From Flavobacteriaceae bacterium UBA4166 (lineage in GTDB: Bacteria > Bacteroidota > Bacteroidia > Flavobacteriales > Flavobacteriaceae): DNA of 64,000 nucleotides. Positions 8,747-17,334 of this stretch are shown in pieces. The notes beneath the pieces are model-generated. The model was given only the letters and a program-made list of their open reading frames with translations, ran no database searches and was not told the origin of the DNA. The stretch covers positions 1 through 64,000 of the forward strand of contig DFVG01000013.1 in the NCBI GenBank assembly GCA_002379985.1. The letters run 5' to 3'. A program made the translations under genes and the position numbers. Positions within the stretch are counted from its first letter, which is position 1; every line of letters begins with the position of its first letter.

Positions 8747-11146
8747 TCAAGATTTGATCAATCGAATCGTTTTTGTGAGGTTGTTTGTGGCGATACGAAC
8801 AAAGTAGATTCCGGAAGGTAATTCTTCAATATCGATTGTCGTATCCGAATTTTGGGATGTAATCATCAAACGACCGGTGATACTATAAATTTCTACTCGC
8901 TTTAACGGGTTCTCGCTAACAATCTCAACGTAATTTTCTGCCGGATTAGGATATAAATATATCTTCTGAGTGTCATTAATTTCTGAATGCTCTTCGATGG
9001 CAAATACAGACGTTCCTGTTCCTTCACAGCCACAATCTTGATTATAGAAATAAAACTCTTCGTCGCATAAATTGTAGCTAATGGCAATAGGGCAATTTGG
9101 GTTAATGAAAGGAACAATTCTCGTAATGAGCCAGTCACAAGCCAGCGGAGAGGAGGTGCCGGGGTCGTCGCTGAAACCAAAGGGATTATCCACTCCGGTA
9201 ATATTCACATCCGGAAGCGTACCACTGGTGCTGTTCCCGTTGTTTTCATGAAAGTACATTCTACCACCACCGAAAGTCGGACTAGGTAATAACGGATCAC
9301 TAATGAGCACATCCAAGTCGCCATCACAATCTGCATCATAAATTTCAGGCGTATGATAACTCCCGCTATCGTCCGGAAGAAATGGATTTACGATAGTACT
9401 ACCATTGAATGTTTGCGCGCCGGTCAGCCCGAAATAGGGCGGTATCGTACTATTTAAATTCTCGAAATACGCTGTGCCGTCTAGGGTGCCACTCTGATTG
9501 CTGATTAGAATATCATGTAGTCCGTCATTGTTCAGATCACCCACGGCGATGAGATCAAGATTGCTAAATGCATATTGATCTGGTATGGTGAGTCCGGCAT
9601 TGATGAAGGGAATTCCATTGGAAGGAAATCCGCCACTTCCGTTATTAATAAATAGCCAAATGCCAGCATTGCTCGTTGCCGTATCGATACCTGAAACTAA
9701 GATATCATTCCAACCATCACCGTTCCAGTCGATAAAGCGATAGCTATAGGCTTGAAAAGCTGGGCCAAAGGCTGAAGTGCCCGGCACGTTATAGATAGGC
9801 ATCACTCCAGGACCTGCCGTATTTTCTAAAATGTGAAGTTCATCATTGTTCTTTGTGTACAAAATATCAATATCACCATCATTATCAACGTCTCCATATT
9901 CTTTATCCTTTCCGAAAAAAGAATTATTGTTCAATTCATTTTTAACTGCTGCGGAAATAATAGTGGGAGCTGCATTGGCGAAAGGGTCAAAATCTAAGCA
10001 ACTCGATGGGGCGACCTCCCCAGAAATGAATGTGGGCAACCCCAAATGCCCTACTGCTCCTGCGGTAAGTGTAACAGCTGTTGCCACAAAATTTGAAGCA
10101 CCGCCTACATCGGGATTGTTGATGGCGGCTAACGAATTCTCTCCATCTTTGGTGATCAATATTCGCGACGGAACTTCAGGAGTAAGTTGCATAGCTCCTA
10201 CAGCATAGCGCCCTCCCTGATTTGGTATGGTCCCAATTTGTACCGGAGTTCCAATGGTAGGGGATAGTGACACCTGATAGATTCTTCCTGTTCCCGTTCC
10301 GTTGCTGTTGGCAAAATCAGTGTAATATAGAATATTGCCGTTCGGAGAGAATTCGACTCCATAGGGTCTTACCGGAGCATTTCCTACAAATTGCGGATTA
10401 GAAATTACTCCTGTGGCGGTATTAAAATCATAGAGATACACTTCGGCTGCTGTGCCATCAGTTCGTGCAATTTTTCCGCCACTGGGAGAATGTTTCATAT
10501 AATATCCTGCAGACATGGTAGGGCCCACCGATTGTATCTGTGGCGTTGTGTTGACACCACAAGGAGTAATTTGATAGGTATAAAAGGTGTTCGTGTTCTT
10601 TTCTGTAGCTGTCACCCAGTAGTCTTGCCCATTACTGTGTTTAACCGCGCAAATGCGTTCTCCTGTGGGGCCGGGCAGATTTATATTTTTTAAACCTGCT
10701 GGAATTTGCCCAAAATCAACTCCGGGATCATATACCCCGTTACCATTATCATCCATATCTACAATACTGTAATTGATACCGTTCGTTCCGTTTACAAAAT
10801 CTACGGAAAAGATAATGTATTGAGTGGTGCTCTGCGGAAGGGGTACAATGATGGCTGATGAGGTAGAGGAGGGGTTTCCTAACAGGCCACCCCCATTTGT
10901 CATCGGACTTCCAGACGGGTCATATACTGTGATCCCATCGGTGTAGAATAATAAGTCTCCCGCCGATGAGGCTATGGAAGCACAGCCTTCAAAAGTGTTG
11001 AGATTTCCGGAAATTGCTGTTGCTGTCCCGGAAGAAAAATCGAGTCCGGCATTATTGCCAAAAAACCAATAGTTTTTCTCTCCTTGTGCAAACGAGCTTG
11101 AGAGGCAAAAATAGAATACTATTACAATGAGATAGTTGCATTTCAT
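8747..11146 (-). CDS. Secreted FG-GAP/VCBS-repeat protein with T9SS sorting domain
   Basis: A 799-residue exported protein with a signal peptide (1-21, ending SSFAQ). The N-terminal half begins NYWFFGNNAGLDFSSG, the start of a beta-propeller-like domain common in gliding-associated flavobacterial surface proteins. From about 415 to 650 it has several calcium-binding-like FG-GAP/VCBS repeats: DVDNDGDIDIL, WNGDGWNDILV, DLNNDGLHDIL and DADCDGDLDVLI. The last 70 residues form a type A T9SS sorting domain (YLYPNPAENYVEIV, SGIYFVRI). Expected at the cell surface. No catalytic residues are visible; a binding or adhesion role is likely. It lies directly upstream of the system 2 kinase, a possible regulatory link. 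Confidence 0.85.
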   Translation of the reverse strand: MKCNYLIVIVFYFCLSSSFAQGEKNYWFFGNNAGLDFSSGTATAISGNLNTFEGCASIASSAGDLLFYTDGITVYDPSGSPMTNGGGLLGNPSSTSSAIIVPLPQSTTQYIIFSVDFVNGTNGINYSIVDMDDNGNGVYDPGVDFGQIPAGLKNINLPGPTGERICAVKHSNGQDYWVTATEKNTNTFYTYQITPCGVNTTPQIQSVGPTMSAGYYMKHSPSGGKIARTDGTAAEVYLYDFNTATGVISNPQFVGNAPVRPYGVEFSPNGNILYYTDFANSNGTGTGRIYQVSLSPTIGTPVQIGTIPNQGGRYAVGAMQLTPEVPSRILITKDGENSLAAINNPDVGGASNFVATAVTLTAGAVGHLGLPTFISGEVAPSSCLDFDPFANAAPTIISAAVKNELNNNSFFGKDKEYGDVDNDGDIDILYTKNNDELHILENTAGPGVMPIYNVPGTSAFGPAFQAYSYRFIDWNGDGWNDILVSGIDTATSNAGIWLFINNGSGGFPSNGIPFINAGLTIPDQYAFSNLDLIAVGDLNNDGLHDILISNQSGTLDGTAYFENLNSTIPPYFGLTGAQTFNGSTIVNPFLPDDSGSYHTPEIYDADCDGDLDVLISDPLLPSPTFGGGRMYFHENNGNSTSGTLPDVNITGVDNPFGFSDDPGTSSPLACDWLITRIVPFINPNCPIAISYNLCDEEFYFYNQDCGCEGTGTSVFAIEEHSEINDTQKIYLYPNPAENYVEIVSENPLKRVEIYSITGRLMITSQNSDTTIDIEELPSGIYFVRIATNNLTKTIRLIKS

Positions 11147-11171
11147 AATTGAAATTATTTGGTTGTTATTC

Positions 11172-11182
11172 CAAATATCTCA
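11172..11182 (-). promoter_or_regulatory. Promoter-proximal motif shared by two T9SS genes (copy 2)
   Basis: Minus-strand TGAGATATTTG, 25 bases before the ATG of the FG-GAP protein. It matches the copy at 4930-4940 in sequence and in spacing to the start codon. Confidence 0.45.
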
Positions 11183-11269
11183 ATACTGTAAGAGGTATAC
11201 TATACTCAATAAAACAACGTCTTCTCTGAAAGAAAGAACGGCATAGTTCAGTTAAAGAACGGAAAAGGA

Positions 11270-12808
11270 TTAATCTTCCGGAAAAACAGTGGCTTCGTAA
11301 GCCCCGGCATCTGGTGGGGTTTGACGTGGAACTCCATTGAGGTCAAGCATCGGTGGGATGCCTGATGCACCAATGTTCTCGGCGCCGGAAGCCCCTATCT
11401 CAATATTAAAATTATTCAATTCAGTATTCTGAAATACAGGGTCTTCATTGAACACACAGCCGGGATAGAAGTCCGGATTGTTATAATTTTCATCTTCTGC
11501 GAATTCACCGGCAGGATCATCAAATTGAATAAGCGAATTGTTGAAGCTGAACACGAACGCTTCACTGGTATCTTCAATCAAGCCAATTTCTCGTTGCTCA
11601 TTTCCGTAGATGATACAATTATTGAACGTAGCGTTTAGCGGTTCTGTTAGAAATTCGGTTTCACTCACTTGCAACACGTTATCTAACTGAACACTAGGAA
11701 ACGACCTAAATCCGTTCGTCCAATAATTTGCAAAGGTACAGTGATTAAACTCATAGGTGCCCCCCAACGAACAGGCGAGAGATGATTGCCCGCTGTTATT
11801 GATCACCATATTTTCGCCATAGACATTTCCGGTTCGTGCCAACAACCCAACATTAGAACTATTGTAAATCTGCACATTCTCCAATCGTAGAGTTTCGTCT
11901 CCATCATTGCTATCCATCAGGATGCCTACGATACCATTTTTAATGGTGGTGTAGCGAAATTCATTGTTGGTACTTCCTGCTGTTAACCAAATGGTGCCCC
12001 ATTGACCGGGTATCGTTGCGAAATCAGGCTCCAATCGGTCGCCTTCAAAGATCACTTCGTTCTCCAAAGCTTCAGGGTCGGTACTCGGTTCTCCATTCAC
12101 TTTCATAGAACCGGTATTGGCTACCAAAATGCCGCTATCGCGGTGAAAGTGAATTCGCGCCCCTGCTTCTACAGTCAAGGTTTTTTCTGGAGGAACGGCC
12201 GCATAGCCGTAAATTACATAGGGTTTTTCGTTGGTAAAAGTGAGTTCGCTGTCGTCTAAAAAGAACCCTTCAATGAGAACATCATTACCGTCACCATCCA
12301 TTCCTAAATTCAGTGTTTCAACCGTGCCATCTGCAAATTGTTCGGGAAAGAGGAATACCGCATCTTGCACCAAGGTTACTAATTCTACCTGTTGTGCGCC
12401 TCCGCCGCCTTCAAAGACCAACTGATCGGTATATAAAAATTGTGTGTTTCCACCGTTAGGAAGGTTATTGATGTCGAGCGTTGTTTCTATAAAGATGAAA
12501 ATACTGTCCTTGGCCAAGATCTGTACGTCCTGAAATTCTTTTCCGGGAACTCCATCCACATTCAAACGATAGTTGGAAGCCTCCCCTTGGGAGAGTCGAA
12601 CCGTAGGGACATTAATATCTTCATCGCTTCGGTTATAGACTTTAAGATTGTAGGTGCTAGAACCAATATTCGTGAAAACCGTATCTAAGAATACAGTATC
12701 GCGAGAGAATTCAAGATTTCCGCTGGATGCAACGGTTTCAAAATCATTCCGACAAGAACTCCAAAGGACCAAACAGGCCAATACCGCAAGGGTGTATAGG
12801 TATTTCAT
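11270..12808 (-). CDS. Surface lipoprotein with right-handed beta-helix
   Basis: A 512-residue lipoprotein. The signal peptide ends LVLWSSC (Cys19) followed by RNDFE, whose acidic residues suggest surface export. The first part has beta-sandwich-like strands with DTVFLDTVFTNIGSSTYN, resembling the Ig-like domain of many Bacteroidota beta-helix proteins. From about 190 to 480 are short repeated strands typical of a parallel beta-helix (IHFHRDSGILVANTGSM, TTIKNGIVGILMDS, NNCIIYGN). It ends with a DAGAYE motif often seen at the end of such proteins. An in-frame TTG at 12811 precedes the ATG at 12808, which is preferred. Function unknown; polysaccharide binding is one possibility. Confidence 0.8.
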   Translation of the reverse strand: MKYLYTLAVLACLVLWSSCRNDFETVASSGNLEFSRDTVFLDTVFTNIGSSTYNLKVYNRSDEDINVPTVRLSQGEASNYRLNVDGVPGKEFQDVQILAKDSIFIFIETTLDINNLPNGGNTQFLYTDQLVFEGGGGAQQVELVTLVQDAVFLFPEQFADGTVETLNLGMDGDGNDVLIEGFFLDDSELTFTNEKPYVIYGYAAVPPEKTLTVEAGARIHFHRDSGILVANTGSMKVNGEPSTDPEALENEVIFEGDRLEPDFATIPGQWGTIWLTAGSTNNEFRYTTIKNGIVGILMDSNDGDETLRLENVQIYNSSNVGLLARTGNVYGENMVINNSGQSSLACSLGGTYEFNHCTFANYWTNGFRSFPSVQLDNVLQVSETEFLTEPLNATFNNCIIYGNEQREIGLIEDTSEAFVFSFNNSLIQFDDPAGEFAEDENYNNPDFYPGCVFNEDPVFQNTELNNFNIEIGASGAENIGASGIPPMLDLNGVPRQTPPDAGAYEATVFPED

Positions 12809-12910
12809 CAACCAATATTTTCAGTAAAAATATAACTTTTTAAATAGGTTCTTATTGTCTAGGCCTTAGAATTTCTTAGAGAACAATAACACAACGACAA
12901 GGTATTCAAT

Positions 12911-13969
12911 CTATTTCTTCAGAATACGAACCTTGAAGAGCTTATCCCAATTTTTTCCGGTGAGATAGAGGATGTTTGGTTCGCCTTTGTACGCAATTCC
13001 ATTTAAAACATTCAACGCGTCGTGTTGCGTGACCTCGTCTTTCAAACCTTTACAGTCAATCACCCCTTCTACAGCACCGGTTTCTGGGTTCACGATCGCA
13101 ATGCCTTCGGCTTCATAAATGTTTGCGTAGATCTTACCGTCTACCCATTCCAATTCATTAACACTTTTAATACGCGCCTTATGGGTATACATTTCTATAT
13201 AATCTTCTTCTTGTAAAGTGCTAGGGTTCAATCGCCAAATACGTTGGGTACCGTCGCTTTTATAAAGTACGTTTCCATCATTGCACAGTCCCCATCCTTC
13301 CTTGCTCTGCCCATAGGAAAAGGTCTGAATACGATCTAAGGTATTGACGTCATACACAAATCCGGTATTTTCTCGCCAAGTCAGTTGATAGATCTTATCG
13401 TTTAGGATGGTGAGGCCTTCGCCGAAGTAAGTATCTTTTAAGGTTACTTTCTGGAGAACTTCACCACTCTCGAAGTCGGTTTTTCGCAGGGAGGATTTTT
13501 CATATTGTCCCGTGCTTTCATAGAGCGTGTCTCCTTTAAATTCTAAGCCTTGCGTGTAGGCATTGATATCGTGAGGATATGCTGCTAATATTTCGTAGGT
13601 GTACAGGGTTGGTGGGGTATCTGATAGTAATAGGACCTGCTGACTTATTTCGTATTGTTCTCCTTCGGAATAAATGGTTGCGCTAAGTGTTCGGGAACCT
13701 AATCGTTGCTCTTGTAACGAAACGGTGGTAGCTTTTGTGGGTTCTCCGGTGGCGAGACGTTCTTCTTGAAGAAAATACACTACAGAATCGAGTTCTTTTC
13801 CTTTTTTATTCTGAAGCGAAACTTCCAACACATCTGAAGGGCGATACGCTTTCTTTTTATTTTCGATCGTTATGGAAAATAATTGATTTGGATCGTTGGT
13901 TTGGTTTCCACAACCTCCCACTAAAATTGCCAAAATCATGAAAATGATATAGTTGTATGAAGACGTCAT
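12911..13969 (-). CDS. Glutaminyl-peptide cyclotransferase lipoprotein
   Basis: A 352-residue lipoprotein (lipobox GGC, Cys20) with an N-terminal Ig-like extension of about 100 residues and a five-bladed propeller matching the plant/bacterial glutamine cyclotransferase family. Signature stretches are YTQGLEFKGDTLYESTG, EGWGLCNDGNVLYKSDG, VNELEWVDGKIYANIYEA and VLNGIAYKGEPNILYLTGK. The enzyme cyclises N-terminal glutamine to pyroglutamate. In Bacteroidota many T9SS- or Sec-exported proteins begin with Gln after signal cleavage, so a periplasmic role in protecting exported proteins fits. The frame stays open to 14152, but that extension crosses the SRP RNA gene, so the ATG at 13969 is the start. 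Confidence 0.9.
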   Translation of the reverse strand: MTSSYNYIIFMILAILVGGCGNQTNDPNQLFSITIENKKKAYRPSDVLEVSLQNKKGKELDSVVYFLQEERLATGEPTKATTVSLQEQRLGSRTLSATIYSEGEQYEISQQVLLLSDTPPTLYTYEILAAYPHDINAYTQGLEFKGDTLYESTGQYEKSSLRKTDFESGEVLQKVTLKDTYFGEGLTILNDKIYQLTWRENTGFVYDVNTLDRIQTFSYGQSKEGWGLCNDGNVLYKSDGTQRIWRLNPSTLQEEDYIEMYTHKARIKSVNELEWVDGKIYANIYEAEGIAIVNPETGAVEGVIDCKGLKDEVTQHDALNVLNGIAYKGEPNILYLTGKNWDKLFKVRILKK

Positions 13970-14021
13970 CCCAGGGACATTTTTTGGCAAAGTACGAAAA
14001 TAGAATCGTTCGAAAAAATCC

Positions 14022-14052
14022 TTGGAGAAGCTACAAAATGAGCGTATATTTG
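14022..14052 (+). promoter_or_regulatory. Promoter of the SRP RNA gene
   Basis: TTG at 14022-14024, a 20-base spacer, and TATATTTG at 14045-14052, an exact match to the Bacteroidota -7 pattern TAnnTTTG. It lies immediately before the RNA's 5' end. Confidence 0.6.
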
Positions 14053-14055
14053 CAG

Positions 14056-14151
14056 TGGCAAGTCCTACACAACCAGCTCCTGTTGAATCCCCCAGGGCGG
14101 GAACGCAGCAAGGGTAGATGGTCGTAGCGGTGTGATGTAGGTAGCTTGCCA
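14056..14151 (+). ncRNA. ffs: Bacterial small signal recognition particle RNA (4.5S)
   Basis: A 96-base hairpin-type RNA gene. The terminal arms TGGCAAG (14056-14062) and CTTGCCA (14145-14151) pair. The apical part shows the universal SRP domain: a GCG stem, GGAA tetraloop (14100-14103) and CGC, followed by AGCAAGGGTAGATGG, the asymmetric loop bound by the Ffh M domain. A T-run begins directly after 14151 and serves as terminator. With Ffh it forms the SRP that targets membrane and exported proteins to the Sec translocon. No protein is encoded here even though a minus-strand frame is open across it. Confidence 0.93.
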
Positions 14152-14168
14152 TTTTTTGTTGGTGATAA

Positions 14169-14200
14169 TTTGTAAATGTAACCGCAGACCCTCATCTTTG
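14169..14200 (+). promoter_or_regulatory. Candidate promoter of the SDR gene
   Basis: TTTG at 14169-14172, a 20-base spacer, then CATCTTTG at 14193-14200, one base off TAnnTTTG. It would give a leader of about a dozen bases before the ATG at 14219. The same CATCTTTG occurs upstream of the DUF2141 gene. Confidence 0.45.
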
Positions 14201-14218
14201 CGGCTGACGTGACCCACT

Positions 14219-15025
14219 ATGGCAAGAGTACTATTTATCACCGGCGCTTCTTCAGGAATCGGGAAAGCAATTGCAACTTTCTTACACCAACAAGGTTACA
14301 CGGTCTTCGGAACAAGTAGAACTCCCGATAAGCATCAAGCTTCCTTACCCTTTACCTTATTACCGCTAGATGTAACGCAGCCGGAAAGTATTAATGCTGC
14401 CGTTTCAGTAGTACTAAAAAAAGCTGGACGTATTGATGTATTAATCAATAACGCCGGAGTGGGAATTACCGGTCCGATAGAGGAAACTCCTTCCGAAGAA
14501 ATTAAAAAAGCCTTTGAAACCAATTATTACGGTCCGTTGCACCTAATTAAAAAAGTTTTACCTGTGATGCGAGCGCAACAAGGAGGACATATCATCAACA
14601 TCACTTCCATCGCCGGGTACATGGGGTTGCCCTATCGCGGTATCTATTCGGCAACAAAAGCGGCATTAGAGATTACGACGGAGGCGTATCGTATGGAAAC
14701 CGAGCAGTTTGGTGTTAAGATGGTGAATGTTGCCCCTGGCGATTTTGCGACCAATATTGCGGCCGGCAGATATCACGCTCCGGTACTGGAAGATTCTCCT
14801 TACCGCGATGCGTATGGCCGTACGTTAGCGACCATGAACGAACATGTAGACAGTGGGGAAGATCCTTTGAGAATGGCTCGCGTGATACAGCAGATCATTG
14901 AGACAAAAGATCCGAAGATACATTATAAGGTTGGTGCGTTTCTTCAAAAGTTCTCGATCGCATTAAAACGTATTTTGCCGGACAAGGTATACCAGCGAAT
15001 GCTGATGCGACATTACAAACTATAA
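14219..15025 (+). CDS. Short-chain dehydrogenase/reductase (SDR family)
   Basis: A 268-residue NAD(P)-dependent oxidoreductase of the classical SDR type. It shows the cofactor motif TGASSGIG (8-15), the basic SRT near residue 34 that favours NADP(H), NNAG (77-80), and the catalytic Ser130, Tyr143 and Lys147 (YSATK). The C-terminal 25 residues are basic and amphipathic (FLQKFSIALKRILPDKVYQRML), a feature of SDRs that act on lipid-like substrates at the membrane. Substrate cannot be read from sequence. It is a single gene preceded by its own candidate promoter. Confidence 0.9.
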   Translation: MARVLFITGASSGIGKAIATFLHQQGYTVFGTSRTPDKHQASLPFTLLPLDVTQPESINAAVSVVLKKAGRIDVLINNAGVGITGPIEETPSEEIKKAFETNYYGPLHLIKKVLPVMRAQQGGHIINITSIAGYMGLPYRGIYSATKAALEITTEAYRMETEQFGVKMVNVAPGDFATNIAAGRYHAPVLEDSPYRDAYGRTLATMNEHVDSGEDPLRMARVIQQIIETKDPKIHYKVGAFLQKFSIALKRILPDKVYQRMLMRHYKL

Positions 15026-15097
15026 TGCCAGGTGTGTTATTAACAATACTTGTGCGAAAGTTTCATGAGAAAGGTTTTTCATAACCTCTTTCTTCCT

Positions 15098-15105
15098 TAT
15101 TTTTG
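15098..15105 (+). promoter_or_regulatory. -7 promoter element of the transaldolase gene
   Basis: TATTTTTG, an exact TAnnTTTG match 26 bases before the ATG. No clear -33 TTTG is visible at the expected distance. Confidence 0.4.
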
Positions 15106-15131
15106 TAGCCTAAACATACATTTTAAGTGCT

Positions 15132-15785
15132 ATGAAATTCTTCATTGATACCGCCAATTTAAAACAGATTCGTGATGCTCAAGACTTGGGCGTGTTAGAC
15201 GGAGTAACTACCAATCCCTCTTTGATGGCTAAAGAAGGAATTACAGGTCGAAATAATATCCTCAAACATTATGTAGACATCTGCAATATTGTGGAAGGAG
15301 ATGTTTCTGCGGAAGTAATTGCAACCGATTTTGACGGAATCATTAAAGAAGGGGAGGAGCTTGCCGAACTGCACGAACAGATTGTTGTAAAAGTACCGAT
15401 GATCCGCGATGGTATCAAAGCGATTAAGTATTTTTCAGATCAAGGCATACGCACAAACTGTACGTTGGTCTTTTCAGCAGGGCAAGCTTTGCTGGCAGCA
15501 AAAGCAGGCGCTACCTACGTGTCTCCGTTTATCGGTAGGTTAGATGATATTTCTACAGACGGATTAAATCTTATCGCAGAAATCCGCTTGATCTATGATA
15601 ACTACGGATTTGAAACTCAAATTTTAGCAGCTTCGGTTCGTCATACCATGCACGTATTAGAATGTGCGAAGATTGGTGCCGACGTCATGACCGGTCCATT
15701 GTCTTCAATTGATGGCTTGCTAAAGCATCCGTTGACCGACATCGGTCTAGAAAAATTCTTAGCTGATTATAAAAAAGGAAATTAA
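15132..15785 (+). CDS. Transaldolase-like protein / fructose-6-phosphate aldolase family
   Basis: A 217-residue protein of the short (TalC/FSA-type) transaldolase subfamily. The N-terminus MKFFIDTANLKQIRDAQDLG and GVTTNPSLMAKEG are the family's hallmarks. Lys87 in VVKVPM is the Schiff-base lysine. CTLVFSAGQALLAAKAGA and SPFIGRLDD follow, and ASVRH appears near the end. It likely transfers dihydroxyacetone units in the non-oxidative pentose phosphate pathway; FSA-type aldolase activity cannot be excluded from sequence alone. Cytoplasmic. It converges with the lipoprotein gene at 15795, nine bases away. Confidence 0.93.
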   Translation: MKFFIDTANLKQIRDAQDLGVLDGVTTNPSLMAKEGITGRNNILKHYVDICNIVEGDVSAEVIATDFDGIIKEGEELAELHEQIVVKVPMIRDGIKAIKYFSDQGIRTNCTLVFSAGQALLAAKAGATYVSPFIGRLDDISTDGLNLIAEIRLIYDNYGFETQILAASVRHTMHVLECAKIGADVMTGPLSSIDGLLKHPLTDIGLEKFLADYKKGN

Positions 15786-15794
15786 ATAATTCAA

Positions 15795-17195
15795 CTACTC
15801 GTTGATATATCCTAGGAGTTGGGTTTCTAATTCTGGGCGGAAAAGATTGGTGTGATGCTCCAAGATGATTCCATTCTCGTCTACGATCAATGACTTACTA
15901 ATGGAACTTAATACTAGTGCCTGTTGCGCATTTTCGATGTCTTCAATCTGAAACTCTAATTGATCATTGTAGCCTAACGCACGTACAATACTGCGCCACT
16001 TTCTAAAATGTGTGTCTGTATTGATCCCAATAAATTGATACTCGGGATATTTCTCACGTAATTCAGCCGCCTTGGTGTGAATGTTCTGATAGTGTACGGA
16101 AGACTCTGTAGTCCAAAAGAACAACACGGAAGGTTTGGTTATAGCCGACCGTAAGTCTTTTAAAGTGTTGTCTACGGTTACCAATTTTACATTGGGAATG
16201 AGTTTCGAAGGCATCAAGTTCTCCACTGATTGTTTCAGGGAATTGATCTCTGCAATGTCTGCATTATCTTTATTTAATTTTTCAAAAAGGCTGTAAATTT
16301 CCTGCGTTTCTTCAGGATCTCCAGCGCGCAGCAAATAGCGACGTGTATTTGTTCTGGATAGACTGTTCTGCAATAACTGACTTTCCACCAAACTATCGAT
16401 GATGCCCAATTTATACTTTGTGTGAGTATAAGAATAACGATCGTATGACTCCTCATTTTTGTACTTATCATAGGCGAGATTATCAAACAATCTATTTAGA
16501 AAGCGGAAATACGAGTAATAGTTCTTAAGAAGTTCGTTATTGTAGTCAATATTTTTGCGATGCTCGTAAAAGGATGCGGGAATCTCTTGTAAGTCGGTTC
16601 CACTCATTTTTTTAGAATGTCTTGCGATATAAAGCTCTTTTTTGGAAAGTTGGTCATACTTTATGTTGGCATCGATCACGTCGACAAAACTTTCTGACGA
16701 CTCTTCTTTTTTCAAATATACATCAAAGAATTTTTTACGCTCTTCTGTCAAAGAATCTATCTTTTTTTCAAACGCCTCCGGAGAGAGGGAATAGAATTGC
16801 GGAAGGAGTTGGTTCTCTCGTTCGTTCTGTAAGAAGAAATCTATAAGCAGATTGTTCTTTCGAGCCCCTTCGCCGCTGTAAGAAAGTGATTCATCAAACT
16901 CGGTTGTGTTCACGCGAAGCAGTAAACTATCTCCGGGACTAAAATGCATGATCTGGTATTCCCCGTGGTGAAAGGTGTAGAGCCCTTCTTCAACGCTGTC
17001 AATATGATAACGAAAAAAATTGTTCTCGTCTAGGTGCATGGTGTCAATGATCTGGCGATCTTTCATCAACACTACATAGTCATATTTTGGGTTTACGATC
17101 TCACCCCCAATCCATGCATCGGTTGGTTCATCAGACGTATCACCACAAGATAGTAGGGAAAAAAAAGTTAGGAGAAGTAGTAAATCTTGCCTCAT
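15795..17195 (-). CDS. Thioredoxin-fold (TlpA-like) lipoprotein lacking the CxxC active site
   Basis: A 466-residue lipoprotein. The signal peptide ends FFSLLSC (Cys17), followed by GDTSDEP. The N-terminal part resembles the DUF4369-like beta domain of Bacteroidota TlpA proteins (VLMKDRQIIDTMHLDENNFF). A helical middle and a C-terminal thioredoxin-like domain follow (KPSVLFFWTTESSVHY, YQFIGINTD, SLIVDENGIILEHH). The position where CxxC is expected reads WTTESS, so redox catalysis is unlikely. Upstream at 17199-17201 is an in-frame GTG, but the ATG at 17195 is used. A promoter-like pair lies at 17217-17243. Confidence 0.8.
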   Translation of the reverse strand: MRQDLLLLLTFFSLLSCGDTSDEPTDAWIGGEIVNPKYDYVVLMKDRQIIDTMHLDENNFFRYHIDSVEEGLYTFHHGEYQIMHFSPGDSLLLRVNTTEFDESLSYSGEGARKNNLLIDFFLQNERENQLLPQFYSLSPEAFEKKIDSLTEERKKFFDVYLKKEESSESFVDVIDANIKYDQLSKKELYIARHSKKMSGTDLQEIPASFYEHRKNIDYNNELLKNYYSYFRFLNRLFDNLAYDKYKNEESYDRYSYTHTKYKLGIIDSLVESQLLQNSLSRTNTRRYLLRAGDPEETQEIYSLFEKLNKDNADIAEINSLKQSVENLMPSKLIPNVKLVTVDNTLKDLRSAITKPSVLFFWTTESSVHYQNIHTKAAELREKYPEYQFIGINTDTHFRKWRSIVRALGYNDQLEFQIEDIENAQQALVLSSISKSLIVDENGIILEHHTNLFRPELETQLLGYINE

Positions 17196-17216
17196 ACACA
17201 CTAATCAATCGTTCAA

Positions 17217-17243
17217 CAAATGTAAGTTTCCGTAGGAGTTCAA
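17217..17243 (-). promoter_or_regulatory. Candidate promoter of the TlpA-like lipoprotein gene
   Basis: On the minus strand: TTG (17243-17241), 16 bases, then TACATTTG (17224-17217), an exact TAnnTTTG match. The ATG follows after 21 bases. Confidence 0.45.
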
Positions 17244-17308
17244 GTTGTTAATTACTCGTTAAAACTAATTTAAAAAAGGAGTGGCTTCTTCATTCGGGGT
17301 TTATTAGC

Positions 17309-17316
17309 TATTTTTG
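17309..17316 (+). promoter_or_regulatory. -7 promoter element of the ABC-F gene
   Basis: TATTTTTG, an exact TAnnTTTG match 18 bases upstream of the ATG. No convincing -33 element is seen. Confidence 0.4.
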
Positions 17317-17334
17317 CAAAAAATTTAAAGAGAC

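Noticed and set aside
13970..14152. N-terminal extension of the glutaminyl cyclotransferase frame up to 14152
   Set aside because: It crosses the SRP RNA gene, lacks a signal peptide at its start, and the internal ATG at 13969 opens a standard lipoprotein signal peptide.
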